64,000 nt of DNA from Liopterus haemorrhoidalis (Eukaryota; Arthropoda; Insecta; Coleoptera; Dytiscidae), in the NCBI GenBank assembly GCA_963971575.1, contig OZ020612.1, forward strand, positions 66,275,869 to 66,339,868. The letters are read 5' to 3'. The position numbers were made by a program, and so were the translations under genes. The first letter of the stretch is position 1; each line of letters starts with the position of its first letter. Under the pieces are notes generated by a model, which was not told where the DNA came from, did no database searches, and saw nothing but the letters and a program-made list of their open reading frames with translations. Positions 9,753 to 19,770 of the stretch are shown in pieces.

Positions 9753-10299
9753 ATGGAAAGCAAATATATCTCATTTACATGCGATTTACAATATGATTTA
9801 CAGTATGATTCGAATAAGAAGGCAGTCAAGGAAAAAGTTTCAAGTTTTTACAAATCCATCATTGATTATATTGAGCTTTGGGAAGCATCTGTCGACGGTT
9901 CAGAAGTATTAATATGGATGCTCATGATAAAATTTCCAGAATGGGCAGAGATTCATCATTTGATTACACAGCTGAAAAATATGGTGAAAAATTCATTCAA
10001 TAATCGATCGCGACATTCTCTTCGATGAATACATGCTTATGAAGTCATTCGTAAAGGAGAAACTATCATCTTGGACTACTGATAAATTGACAATCGAAGA
10101 AATTTGGAATGGTATTTTTGTCCACTATCGTGAACAATCGACACGTTTGGTAAATATGGAGAAGCTTGTAGAATTTGCATTTTGTTTGCTTGGAACATCA
10201 TCAGAAGTCGAAAGAATTTTCTCATTAATGAATCAAGCATGGGATGATCAACAAAATCGCTTGGATATTGAAACAATTGATGCTTTGCTTACCATCTAA
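9753..10299 (+). pseudogene. hAT transposase C-terminal remnant
   Basis: Two open pieces on the plus strand. The second (10033-10299) ends in LVEFAFCLLGTSSEVERIFS, the conserved hAT dimerisation motif, followed by WDDQQNRLDIETIDALL. The first (9753-10028) starts at an ATG but has no known motif apart from a doubled DLQYDLQYD. The pieces are separated by a stop at about 10026. The N-terminal zinc finger and most of the RNase H-like core are absent. Confidence 0.65.
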
Positions 10300-10306
10300 T
10301 ATAATT

Positions 10307-10617
10307 CAGATATAAGTCATTCACTTTTGTAAGAACAAACTAATAGGAAATTTTGTTTCCAATAGTTTGCACCTTTGAAGCTGTATGTTATGTTGGTATT
10401 AAAAAATGTCACTTTTTTAAAATGTCGATCCATTTGACATATATCATAATGAAAAATGATATCTTAATTATAATGATCATAACCTTATCAACCTAAAGTC
10501 GGTTTTACAGCGTAAGGAATATTTTTAATTGACATTTAAAGTCAGTAACACACTATAAAAGTAACCAAAATAACCAGATTTAGTTTGTTCTTACAAAAGT
10601 GAACAGCTTATAAGACA
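10307..10617. mobile_element. MITE with perfect 22-bp inverted repeats
   Basis: TCACTTTTGTAAGAACAAAC plus TA (10321-10342) is the exact reverse complement of the sequence at 10581-10602. The similarity continues outward imperfectly through TATAAG on both sides, giving TIRs of about 33 bp and an element of about 310 bp. No coding capacity. Confidence 0.75.
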
Positions 10618-10769
10618 TGCATACAATTTTATAATAATGTCAAGCAAAATAACATATTTTTGGAAAAAGTTAGTTCAGCACAGTAGTATTTGAAATAAAG
10701 TATAAAAATTCTTTGAAATCTTTTTAATTTGTCCCGATTTTCCGCGAAAAATATCTTGTCGCCCTATGT
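10618..10769. other. Spacer
   Basis: AT-rich; TTTGTCCCGATTTTCCGCG near 10730 may be the 3' edge of the hAT relic. Confidence 0.35.
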
Positions 10770-10880
10770 ATGGCTGTATCTGCATCATCGTTCCCGTTCT
10801 GGCTACCTGGTCTGCTATTTCATTGCCTATTTAATTTGGTATCATCAGCATAGTAAGCATTCTTCAAATCTTTATACTTA
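10770..10880 (-). pseudogene. LINE scrap joining an RT YADD box to an RNase H end
   Basis: Minus-strand reading gives NAYYADDTKLN, the reverse transcriptase catalytic box, then within a few codons (other frame) GNEIADQVARTGT, the C-terminal motif of the RNase H domain of Jockey/I/R1-like LINEs. Hundreds of codons that normally separate these are missing. Confidence 0.5.
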
Positions 10881-11412
10881 AAACGGCTCAATTTTTTAAC
10901 AACTTTTGTATGTACTGTAAAAATTATGCAACCCTCCATACATTCCTGTATTGCAGACCCTTTGTCCCTTTGTACGTGACTTGAATCACGAGCGTTGAAG
11001 TGTGTTCACGTGTGGTCCTAACAACGGAACCCCTGCACGTGTGTGATCTAAACAGAAGGGGACGCACTAGTCAACATGTTAGAGAGGTCGGGATTTAATT
11101 AGTTTATTAAACGACCGACAGAGGGGACCAATATTTAACATATGACAAAGTCAATTTAAATTCAAATAGAAATACTTAAAATTAAAACAAATATGTGTAT
11201 GTTATGTGTGTGTGTATTTGGATGACTAAATTAATCAATTTTTAACGACAGCCACATAAAGAGAGGGTTGTATTGAAATCAACCAGTTTTGACTTTTCGA
11301 AATTTTTACAGATAAGCCCAAATTTGGCGATTTGTAACTAGGGCCTATTTTATGCATGGGCAAACGTGGCTACTACCCAGGGCATGTAATAAGAAAGGGC
11401 CTGTGTATTTTT
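10881..11412. other. No gene seen
   Basis: AT-rich. GGGCCTATTTTATGCATGGG with AAGAAAGGGCCTG near 11340-11404 looks like worn hAT ends. A TG-rich stretch lies at 11190-11215. Confidence 0.4.
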
Positions 11413-11458
11413 AGGGTTTTGTAGGTATAACCAAAAAACCCTTATACCGTCATTATGT

Positions 11459-11587
11459 CGTCTGTCTGTCTGTCTCTCTGTCTGTCTGTCTGTCTCTCTG
11501 TCTGTCTGTCTGTCTCTCTGTCTGTCTGTCTGTCTCTCTGTCTGTCTGTCTGTCTCTCTGTCTGTCTGTCTGTCTCTCTGTCTGTCC

Positions 11588-11649
<62 letters not shown>
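11459..11649. repeat. Compound (TCTG)/(TCTC) microsatellite
   Basis: About 190 bp. The left 120 bp is a higher-order array with a 20-bp unit, TCTGTCTGTCTGTCTCTCTG, repeated about six times; the right part is plain TCTG. The long translated frames across it are artefacts. Confidence 0.95.
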
Positions 11650-12131
11650 TCGGTAAAAATTGTAGCCAAACGGCTAAACCTAGAGAGTTGAAATTTGGGA
11701 TGCTTATACAACTCTTTGACACGCACATAGGAAAAATACTAAAACATCTAAAAAACATATCCCCTAAAAATATAAACAAATATGTGCTCATCGAAAAAAA
11801 AATATTTTTTTAAAATTCTGAGTAGGGTATCAAATGAAAGCCCTTAGTACGTGGATTAACGATCAAAATTTTATTTTTGCAAAATAAATTATTTTGATGC
11901 GATTTTTGCCAAAATTGTGCCAAAATTTTTTTGTCCCACACCCTGTAGCCCAGATGGTTTAAACTAAAAATCTGAAAAAATTCTAAGTAATGTACATGGG
12001 TATGAACCGGAATAGTACAACAGGAATTTTTGATCAGATTATGTTTTCGGAAAATAACGCATTTTTTGTGATTTTTGGCTAATAATGTACACAAGTTATA
12101 GCTTTGTAACACGCTACAATAGAACGTGTAT

Positions 12132-12204
12132 GCTGGTGTAGTGGTTTTGACGCTGGCGTTTCACCCAAGTAACTCGATCCGAAAGGGATCGAACCCTGCG
12201 AGAA
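12132..12204 (+). other. tRNA-like cassette in HINE copy 4
   Basis: TGGTGTAGTGG (A box) and GGATCGAACCC (B box). Same lineage as the cassette at 9205. Confidence 0.55.
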
Positions 12205-12667
12205 GAGACAATATTATTTTGTGTTTTTTTTTTTAAATTTTTATATTGTTTAAATTATTTTTTCAAAATTCTAGTTATATTTTGGCAAATGTTGCATTTA
12301 ATTTTTAAAAGCGTAAATTTAATAACTAGTGGAAATTGTTTAAATTATAATTTAATTCTGTTTCAATGTACACGAAATCAGAGAGACGGAGCTTATAACA
12401 ACCAATGGAAGCCATAGGCGCAATTTTTCATGAACTAAGCAATTCTTAATGAACCTTGCTATATATAAAAAAAAATACTGCACATATTTAGAAACCTAAA
12501 TAATGGTATTAGGCGTTCAAATTAAAATTAACAAAAAAAAATATTTTAATTTAATAAAATTTGTTTTGGCATCTCAAATAATCATCATTCACTTACTATA
12601 TACCTGCAAAACCTAGAAATGTGTGAAAATTCACACCTCACATCAATTTTTTAATTACATATAAATA

Positions 12668-13110
12668 TATTCGGTTGTTGCAAAAGTTCATTATATTTTT
12701 TCCAATTTTTTGTCATTTATATAAAATAAGTGATACATTGTATTTTTTAATTTTTTATTATTGGTCGTCTGGATCTATGACCTTGTGCCATCTGTCAAAC
12801 AGAAAACGGATTCCGCGCTGAAAGAATTAGCCATTTTTTGACGTAATCCAATCAACCACTCATTTTCGCACAACTTTGGCATTCGAGAAGCGCTTATCAG
12901 ATAACGCATGTTGCTGATTAGCTGAATAGACGTTAATCATAAGAGGCAATGCCTGGTGAATACGGAAGGTGAGGGAAGACTTCCCATTCCATGTCTAACA
13001 GCGCCTCTTTGGATACTTTGGCAACATGGAGTCTGGTGTTACCATGAAGATGACTTTGCATCACTTTGCGGCTATTTGAGGATGCTTTTTGGTTAGTTCT
13101 CTGTTCAGTT
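12668..13110 (-). pseudogene. Mariner transposase C-terminal remnant
   Basis: CGGTTGTTGCAAAAGTTCAT at 12671 resembles a mariner inverted repeat. Read inward on the minus strand, about 12770-12990 gives HALSDKRFSNAKVVRK, VVDWITSKNG, FFQRGIRFLFDRWHKVID, the usual tail of DD34D transposases, with two stops. Upstream the catalytic YSPD region is worn. The element is cut at its other end by the TIR element that begins at 13115. It is a third mariner lineage, different from those at 1141 and 15045. Confidence 0.65.
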
Positions 13111-13366
13111 GCCTTATACCCTTTTCACACTAGAACTTTAAGATCGGATGTTAAAGTGAATGTATCTTTAAACGCTAATGTGAAACCGTATGGCCTCGTC
13201 TAAATACAAGCGATGTTTAAGACAGAGATCTGCGTCTTAAACATCGTCCGCATTGCCAACTTAATTTCTATTATAAAAAAATACTCTTTGAATTTGTGCT
13301 GTCAATATTTTATATTATCATAAACAAGAATACTGTATTATATCGACGTTATAAGAAGTTTATAAA

Positions 13367-13763
13367 GTCTGTTCCAAACGGTTAGGCGGAACTAGATTTT
13401 GCAATCTAGTTACTTTCATCGTTTAAATCATGCTTTTCAGCCGTTTTGTTTAAGCTTTGTAAATCATACTTGCAACAAACATTTTTTGGCTAAGGTTAAT
13501 ATCATTTTCTTTATATTTTGATTTTTTGTGTCATTCTTAATACAAATATCCCATTTATTTATTTTTTTGTCATTAAAATATGTAAGAAAATTAATTTAAG
13601 TTTGACATATGTCATTCGTTTCCATGGTTTCATTGTTGGAATTTTAAATTTTGACATTCCAACGTGAAAAATGAAATAACCCAAGCAAGGTCCCTTTTCG
13701 TGACAGGTTGTCACGAAAAGGACGAAATTCCCATTTAGTTCCGCCTAACCGTTTGAAACAGAC
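13367..13763. mobile_element. Nested MITE with 28-bp TIRs
   Basis: GTCTGTTCCAAACGGTTAGG then CGGAACTA at the left matches the reverse complement of the right end with one mismatch. The sibling element at 20969 lacks this block, which proves it is an insertion. It contains a perfect 12-bp-stem hairpin at 13693-13721 (CCTTTTCGTGAC and GTCACGAAAAGG around AGGTT) and AACTAGATTTTGCAATCTAG at about 13389. Confidence 0.9.
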
Positions 13764-14046
13764 TGTACTTATTGTTATAATAAAATTATTTATTTTAATA
13801 ATGTGTTTAATAAAATACAGAGCTACAATAATTGAGATAAAATGTATCGACTTACATGGTAATACAGGTGTAATATATTCTTTATTGTAGGGTCTTTATT
13901 GTAGAATGAAATGAAATATCCATATTTGTTTATAATAATTCAAAATGTGCGTCTGCGCAGACAGTTCAAAACTGGTAATTTCATGACGGTAACTTAAGAA
14001 CAAAATTACTGTAGCTGATGACAGCACCAGAGATTTAAACATCAAG

Positions 14047-14300
14047 TGTGAAAGCAAACCGATGTTAAACATCGGTGAACTTAAAGTTCACTCGTCTTAA
14101 AGTTCTAGTGTGAAAGCAAACCGATGTTAAACATCGGTGAACTTTAAGTTCACTCGTCTTAAAGTTCTAGTGTGAAAGCAAACCGATGTTAAACATCGGT
14201 GAACTTTAAGTTCACTCGTCTTAAAGTTCTAGTGTGAAAGCAAACCGATGTTAAACATCGGTGAACTTTAAGTTCACTCGTCTTAAAGTTCTAGTGTGAA
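14047..14300. repeat. ~62-bp tandem repeat, four units, at element terminus
   Basis: Each unit starts GTGTGAAAGCAAACCGATG and contains two palindromes, GATGTTAAACATC and GTGAACTTTAAGTTCAC, then the outer TIR sequence TCTTAAAGTTCTA. The sibling copy at 20969 has a single unit. Confidence 0.95.
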
Positions 14301-14307
14301 AAGGGTA

Positions 14308-15044
14308 TGCGTTCCACTCCTTACTGATCCCACCAATATTTTTCAGTAATAATTTCTCTGTTAGAAAGTATCTTGTTTAAATACTTTGTGGTGACGGTGG
14401 GTTCCTTAGTAGTCACAGTTGATATTTTATTAAATAGAGATTATTCTATTACGGCTTCGAAGAATATTTTTCTCAAAATGCGTTTTCCTAATACCGAACC
14501 TAAAACTGCCCAACTTTTTCGAAATAATTTAAGACTTAGTATGCAAATAGGTGCTAATTTCTTAAATGTTTAGCATACATTTAGCATGCAAACAAATTGA
14601 ACATGAAAAAAAAGTGAAGTTGTGAGAAACGCATTTTGTAAATATGAATAGTGTAGACATCCATATTGCATATGTTTAACAGGATTTATGTTAATTCAGG
14701 TTAAAAACATGTATTTTAACATTATTCTGATATTTTAAGTTGCATGTAATGGCACTTTTTCTGCAAAAGTCACTAGGCTTAAAAATTATTTAAATTGTTT
14801 CTAGTTTAGTAATCATACAAAAAAGTAAAAGGTTTATTATACATGTAAGTATATACATAATACATTCAAATGGACAATATTTTGAATATACCTATCTCAA
14901 AAACGGTAAGAGATAGAAACATGCGGTTTCGATTTATGGAATTTTCATATTTTATTTCATGAAAAAAAAATATCTTTTTAAAAATATGTTTTAATTAAGA
15001 ACTATTTGGTCTTTTAAAAGACTTTAGGATACCCTTTTAATTAA
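14308..15044. other. No gene seen
   Basis: AT-rich. The open frame at 14373-14573 has no recognisable motif. Confidence 0.5.
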
Positions 15045-15490
15045 TACGAGGGTTACTTTTTATGTTTTTATAAACGACCACTAGATGGCAATATTGAAAT
15101 GTGTCATATTCGTAAAATTTGACATTTGTTATTGTGAAATCAGTGGCAGCTTATAAATTGACCGAGTAGTTTGTTGACAGTGAGCGTTTAAAATAAAAAC
15201 AAATTTGTGAAAAATTGGATATTACTAGGTTTTCGTTACATTTTTTACGATTTTAGTAAAGACCTAACTCAACAACAATGCATAGATTCGCTTCATTAAC
15301 TTTTGGAAATGAAACACCATCAGAAAGGATTGTTCAGTGGCGCAACCAGGGGAGGCGCCCGGGGAACCACCCACCCCCCTAAGAAGGAAGGAAATAAAAA
15401 TAAAAACACAAACACACTAGAAAATTTTAAAAATAGAGATGATCTTTTTTTTAGGTCATTACATTGTATTTCCGAAACAAGGTCCTTTTT

Positions 15491-16562
15491 AGGGTTTTGT
15501 AGGTATGACCAAAAAACCCTTATACCGTCATTTTGTCGTCTGTCTGTCTGTCTCTCTGTCTGTCTGTCTGTTCGGTAATTTAAAATTCGGTTTTTACCTG
15601 TACAGGCGAGATGCGCACAGTTAAACGCAATCGCTCCCAGGTGCCAGACGTACCGCATCCCTACCTAACTTCAATAAGAAAGGGAAATATCGAAAAACCA
15701 ACCGTCTGTCTGTCTGTCTGTTCGGTAAAAATTTTAGCCAAACGTCTAAACTTAGAGAGTTGAAATTTGGTATGCTTATACAACTCTTTGACCCGCACAT
15801 AGGAAAAATACTAAAACATCTAAAAAACATACCCCCCTAAAAATATAAACAAATATGTGCTCATCGAAAACAAAAATATTTTTTTTAAATTATGAGCAGG
15901 GTATCAAATGAAAGCCCTTAGTACGTGGATTAACGATCGAATTTTTATTTTTGAAAAATAAATTATTTTGATGCGATTTTTGCCAAAATTGTGCAAAAAA
16001 AATTTTGTCCCACACCCTGTAGCCCAAATGGTTTAAACTAAAAATCTAAAAAAATTCTAAGTAACGTATATTGGTGTGAACCGAAATAGTACAACAGGAA
16101 TTTTTGATCAGATTATGTTTTCGGAAAATAACGCATTTTTTGTGGTTTTTGGTTCACAAAGTACAAAAATTATACCAATGTAAGACACTCACATGCAAGG
16201 CGTACGATGGCGTTATTGGTTAGAGCACTGGTGTCGTAAGCTAAAACTCGCTGGTAAACGAAGGGTTTCGAGTTCGAGTACTGAGTTTAATTTTTTCTGT
16301 TTTTTTTTTCATTTTTATTATGTTGAAATTATTTTGTCAAAATTCTAGTTATATTTTGACAAATGTTGTATTTAATTTTTAAGAGCGTAAATTTAATAAT
16401 TATCTTATTATAAGATTAACAGACGATAAATTATTTTAAAAATATCGTTCATTTTGCCGTGATTACTACAAAGTAAAATTTGTCCTACACACTCAGCATA
16501 CCGCCTTCACTTATTATATACCTGCGAAACCCTGAAATGTGTGAATATTCACACTTCACATC
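15491..16562 (+). mobile_element. HINE-like element inside hAT element 1
   Basis: Intact 5' end, body and 3' hairpin (GTGTGAATATTCACAC, TTCACATC). A foreign segment of about 130 bp (roughly 15582-15705), less AT-rich than its surroundings, splits the (TCTG)n core; the phrase CTGTTCGGTAA occurs on both sides. The region 16400-16500 diverges from other copies. Confidence 0.8.
16207..16285 (+). other. tRNA-like cassette in HINE copy 5
   Basis: TTATTGGTTAGAGCACTGG resembles a D-arm/A box and GAGTTCGAGTA a B box. It shares only short blocks with the cassettes of other copies. Confidence 0.5.
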
Positions 16563-17046
16563 AATTTTTTTATTTTATCACTTGTATTTTAGAAGTGAGG
16601 GCCTTTTTTATTTTAGGTCATCACTTTGTATATACGAAGCGAGAACCTTTTTTTTTAGATTATTACTTGAAATTTAGAAATGTGAACCTTATTCATAATT
16701 TAAATAATTTTATCTTCCGCTCCCCCCCAACAAAAATTCCTGGGTGCACCACTGGGATTGTTTATAATTGGCTTGCAAAATTTCGTCGTGGTCCGTCAGT
16801 GATGAATCTCGTGAAGGTCGACCAAAATCAGTTGTGATTCAAAAAAACATCGATGCTGTGCGCAAAATGATTGAAGAAGATCGGCATGTGACTTACCGTG
16901 AAATAGAGGCATCCTTTGGCATATCGCAGACTGCAAAAATTTGATTTTGCATGAACATTTAGCTGTGAAAAAGATCTGTTCCCGATGGATTCCGCATAAT
17001 TTGACCGAAGCTCAAAAAAAGGCTTGTGTTTAGCATTTCCTTATGC

Positions 17047-17807
17047 CAGTGACGCAGCCAAGATTTTGTCTTGGGGTGGACTGAATCAAATTCCGAGGGC
17101 ACATGGACCGCAGACGGCCCTCAATCTCATTTTTTGTGGCCCCTGAAGCGGTAATCAAAATCACTTGAGCTTATTTAAGGGAAAAATATATTTAAAAATG
17201 TAAAATATACTCTTCCCCTTTTCTGTTTATAAAAAAATGTCACGAAACCCTTCAGGATATTTAAAGTTCTGTCATTGCTTATCATTTTGTATGTAAAATA
17301 GACTGCGACCCAAATCAGTTCGACACCCCTGCTGTTGGATATTGATGTTTATATCAAATAATAATTCCATTATTTGTTGATAAAAAATGTAATTGTTAAT
17401 CCATGTATCAAGAACTTTCACATGATTTTTTTCTTCGATAAATAAATATTTATTTATATTTTTCGCGGGATATATTTTTGAAGCCTCAATATTTCTCTTA
17501 CTTATGTTCAGTTCTCTAAATCAACCGCTTTTCTTGATTATATCTACGAAAACCTAAAAATAACATCTAAATGTAATTTCACTTGAGCAATAATTATGTC
17601 ACTATCAAGAATACGCAATCTTAAAATAATGTTAACTTATACGAAAAAAAATAAATAAATCCAATATTGTTTACAATGAAGTAATTTAAAAACTAACTAC
17701 TGTCGTGGTTAAAAAAAATTATCTTCAACTTCCCGAGCAGCACCGTGTAATCTGCTGGTCCTGGGAGGGGCCCAAGCCCGTCGCCCCCCCCCTTGGCTGC
17801 GCCAATG
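17047..17807 (-). mobile_element. hAT element 2, inserted in mariner A
   Basis: Ends CAGTGACGCAGCC and GGCTGCGCCAATG; flanks CCTTATGC (17039-17046) and CTTTATGC (17808-17815) match at 7 of 8. Its interior contains a reversed, worn HINE piece (about 17340-17555). A second copy lies reversed at 44570-45868. Confidence 0.85.
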
Positions 17808-17961
17808 CTTTATGCCAAAGGGAATGCTAAAAAAATTCAACCTAGGCACTGCAAAATCCGTATACAACCTCGTTACAGGGTGAAGAAACTTAGATTTATT
17901 CATATGAACCGGAAACTAAGTAACAATCCACTGTTTGGGTCTTGACCGGAATTTGGAATTT

Positions 17962-18030
17962 GGAATTGACCGAGTAGTTTGTTGACAGTGAGCGTTAAAA
18001 AAATAAGTTTGTAGAAAAAATGGATATTAC
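17962..18030 (+). pseudogene. Mariner 5' untranslated scrap
   Basis: TTGACCGAGTAGTTTGTTGACAGTGAGCG matches the leader of mariner A (15158) and mariner D (46424). It is cut after ATGGATATTACTTG. Confidence 0.7.
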
Positions 18031-18611
18031 TTGCTATATTATTACTTGCCGTCCCTAAAATGCCGCCCGGGTGCGGTGCTGCCCTTGTACCCCAGGGTTG
18101 CAGTGGCCCTTTCTATGGAGTACTAAAACGTGTACGCTACTGGTATGAGTTTCTAATATTCCCATTTAGTACGCCGCTGTATAAATGTATATGGTAACAA
18201 TTTGAAATAAACACTATTTAGTTTTTTTTGTGCATATTTTTCTCACAATTGAGTCATAATTGCGATGAGCTGTCTAGATCAAAATCCACATCCGGATCTA
18301 GAGATTACGACAATATTAAATCTGTACTAAGTGTAAAGTCTGGAATAACAAGGCAGTCTTTTAGATTTATGCCGTTGTATTAAATCCTGATGACTTGTAA
18401 AATTATTATGATGTCATTCTATAGATATTCTACATAATTATTAGGCCTTAACACAAAAAATAAATCACGAAAAAAATATAAAAAGTAAAAAATATATACA
18501 AAAAATATTTGGTCTTAAAACAAAAATAGGTAATTATAATATAACGAAAATTTTAGATCTAAATTAGAAGCAGTGAAATAGAGGGGCGATAGAGGCGCAT
18601 TCTTATACGGC
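18031..18611. other. GC-rich repeat end and AT-rich DNA
   Basis: GCCGCCCGGGTGCGGTGCTG and CCAGGGTTGCAGTGGCCC, then ACGCTACTGGT (18060-18145), have a diverged counterpart at 59745-59840, so this is a repeated element edge. The rest is AT-rich without a recognised feature. Confidence 0.4.
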
Positions 18612-19495
18612 AACCTTTTAAGTTTTTACAAAAACTAAGAAAGAAAAAAAAATTTTTTTGATCAAACTGTTTTATTGCTTTTCAAATCTTAAAGGTAAGA
18701 TTTATACACTTTTGCATGCGTTAAAACAAATTCTTGACCCATTTTTTCCACTCTTAAATTAGTATCTCAAAAACATGGTTTTCGAAGGCTTCATCAGCTT
18801 CTTGAGGTGATGAAAATCGCTGCCCACGAATTTTTTGTTGGACATGGGGGAACAAAAAAGAGTTTTTTGTTCTCGATGTTTTTCTCCTTCAAATAATCAA
18901 TTGTTTGACGTATTGTGTGGGAGCTTGTATTGTCATGATGAAGAATACGACGTTTTTGGTTGTTTTTCCTGATTTTGTCAATGACTTCTGGCAAACAAAT
19001 TGTTGTATACCAATCAGTATTAACTGATCTACGATTCTCTAAAGGAATGGTTGCGACATGTCCAGTACAACCGAAGAAACAAGCGATCCTTTTTTTGGAA
19101 GTGCTTCGTGAACGAACAACTTTTGTGGGTTTCGGTTCATCTTGGAAGACCCAAACAGTGGATTGTTGCCTTAGTTTCGTCACCTGTAACGATGTTGTAT
19201 ACGGATTTTGCAGTGCCTAGATTGATTCTTTTTAGCATTCTCTTACACTAATCAACACGAGCCATTTTTTGAGCTTGGGTCAAATTATGCGGAATCCATC
19301 GGGAACAGATCTTTTTCACAGCTAAATGTTCATGCAAAATTGAAGGTATTGCAGTCTGCGACATGTCAAAGGATGCCCCTATCTCACGGTAAGACACATG
19401 CCGATCTTCTTCAATCATTTTGCGTTGTTTTTTTGAATTACAACCGATTTTGGTCGACCTTCACGAGATTCATCACTGATTTTTCTTGCGTGCAA
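18612..19495 (-). pseudogene. Mariner B transposase, broken 5' end
   Basis: Read on the minus strand from a worn TIR (TACGGCAACCTTTTAAG at about 18615). The longest open piece (18794-19183) gives QQSTVWVFQDEPKPTKV, SRSTSKKRIACFFGCTGHVA, EWYTT-like DWYTTICLPEV, then ILHHDNTSSHT with the second catalytic aspartate. The first catalytic block is at about 19190-19210. The N-terminal part reaches about 19490 (KSVVIQK-like region), where homology stops at a GC-rich block. The YSPDLAPND region has been rearranged (FFVPPCPT). Confidence 0.85.
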
Positions 19496-19770
19496 TCACT
19501 GGCACGCGAGTCGGGTCGCCACCCCTTCCCTACGAATCACTGTCAGACGTTACGGTGGTCTGTTGCTGCCAACCGCTGCGATGTGCAGTTCCAGCGAAAT
19601 AGTACCTTAAGAAATTATACTGTTCTGCCTCCCCAAAAACCAGAAATAAGTCTTATAGTGCATCAGGATGCATTTCGTGGCACACCAGTGAACTATGACA
19701 CAGCAGAGTGCATTGATACACCATTTGGGGACCACTGAAGTAGTGAATACTTTTGAACAGTAATAAAGTA
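19496..19770 (+). other. GC-rich block of unknown origin
   Basis: Distinctly less AT-rich than its surroundings. A plus-strand frame stays open to a TGA at 19736 and includes ANRCDVQFQRNSTLRNYTVL and PQKPEISLIVHQDAFRG; a polyadenylation-like AATAAA lies at about 19762. It could be a retroposed 3' exon, or the inside of a hAT-type repeat, since CACTGGCACGCG and GGGGACCACTG stand near its edges. I do not recognise the peptide. Confidence 0.3.

Larger units (their letters stand above)
11413..12644 (+). mobile_element. HINE-like element, full length, expanded core
   Basis: Intact 5' end, an unusually long (TCTG)n core (11459-11649), conserved body, tRNA-like cassette (12132-12204), the stretch CAACCAATGGAAGCCATAGG then TTGCTATATATAAAAA (12400-12470), and the 3' hairpin with TCACACCTCACATC ending at 12644. 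Confidence 0.8.
13115..14307. mobile_element. Non-coding TIR element, copy 1 (TATACCCTTTTCACAC ends)
   Basis: Left end TATACCCTTTTCACACTAGA then ACTTTAAGA; right end TCTTAAAGTTCTAGTGTGAA then AAGGGTAT, inverted repeats of about 30 bp. A second, simpler copy at 20969-21568 matches it across the whole body, which shows that copy 1 has gained a 397-bp nested MITE (13367-13763) and three extra units of the terminal repeat (14047-14300). No protein. The superfamily is unresolved. Confidence 0.85.
15335..16754. mobile_element. hAT element 1, inserted in mariner A
   Basis: Ends CAGTGGCGCAACCAGG and CCTGGGTGCACCACTG, flanked by perfect 8-bp duplications GGATTGTT at 15327-15334 and 16755-16762. It holds a HINE (15491-16562) and degenerate ~45-bp tandem units (TTTAGGTCATCACTTTG, AGAAGTGAGGGCC) on both sides of it. 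No transposase frame remains. Confidence 0.9.
15045..17938 (+). pseudogene. Mariner A, split by two hAT insertions
   Basis: Starts with TACGAGGGTTACTTTTTATG as the 5' TIR. Transposase pieces follow on the plus strand: 15270-15334 (LTQQQCIDSL-like region to the ETPSERIV block), 16755-17046 (VYNWLAKFRRG, then MIEEDRHVTYREIEASFGIS, then WIPHNLTEAQKKACV) and 17808-17938 (GNAKKIQPRHC-like frame, then the ETWIYSYEPE region). The interruptions are two hAT elements, each flanked by an 8-bp direct repeat of mariner sequence. Frameshifts abound and the catalytic core beyond the first aspartate is lost. Same family as the copies at 18612, 40815 and 46424. Confidence 0.85.

Noticed and set aside
3660..11650. 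CRISPR-like regular repeats
   Set aside because: The periodic tracts are microsatellites and transposon-internal tandem repeats without unique spacers; context is eukaryotic.
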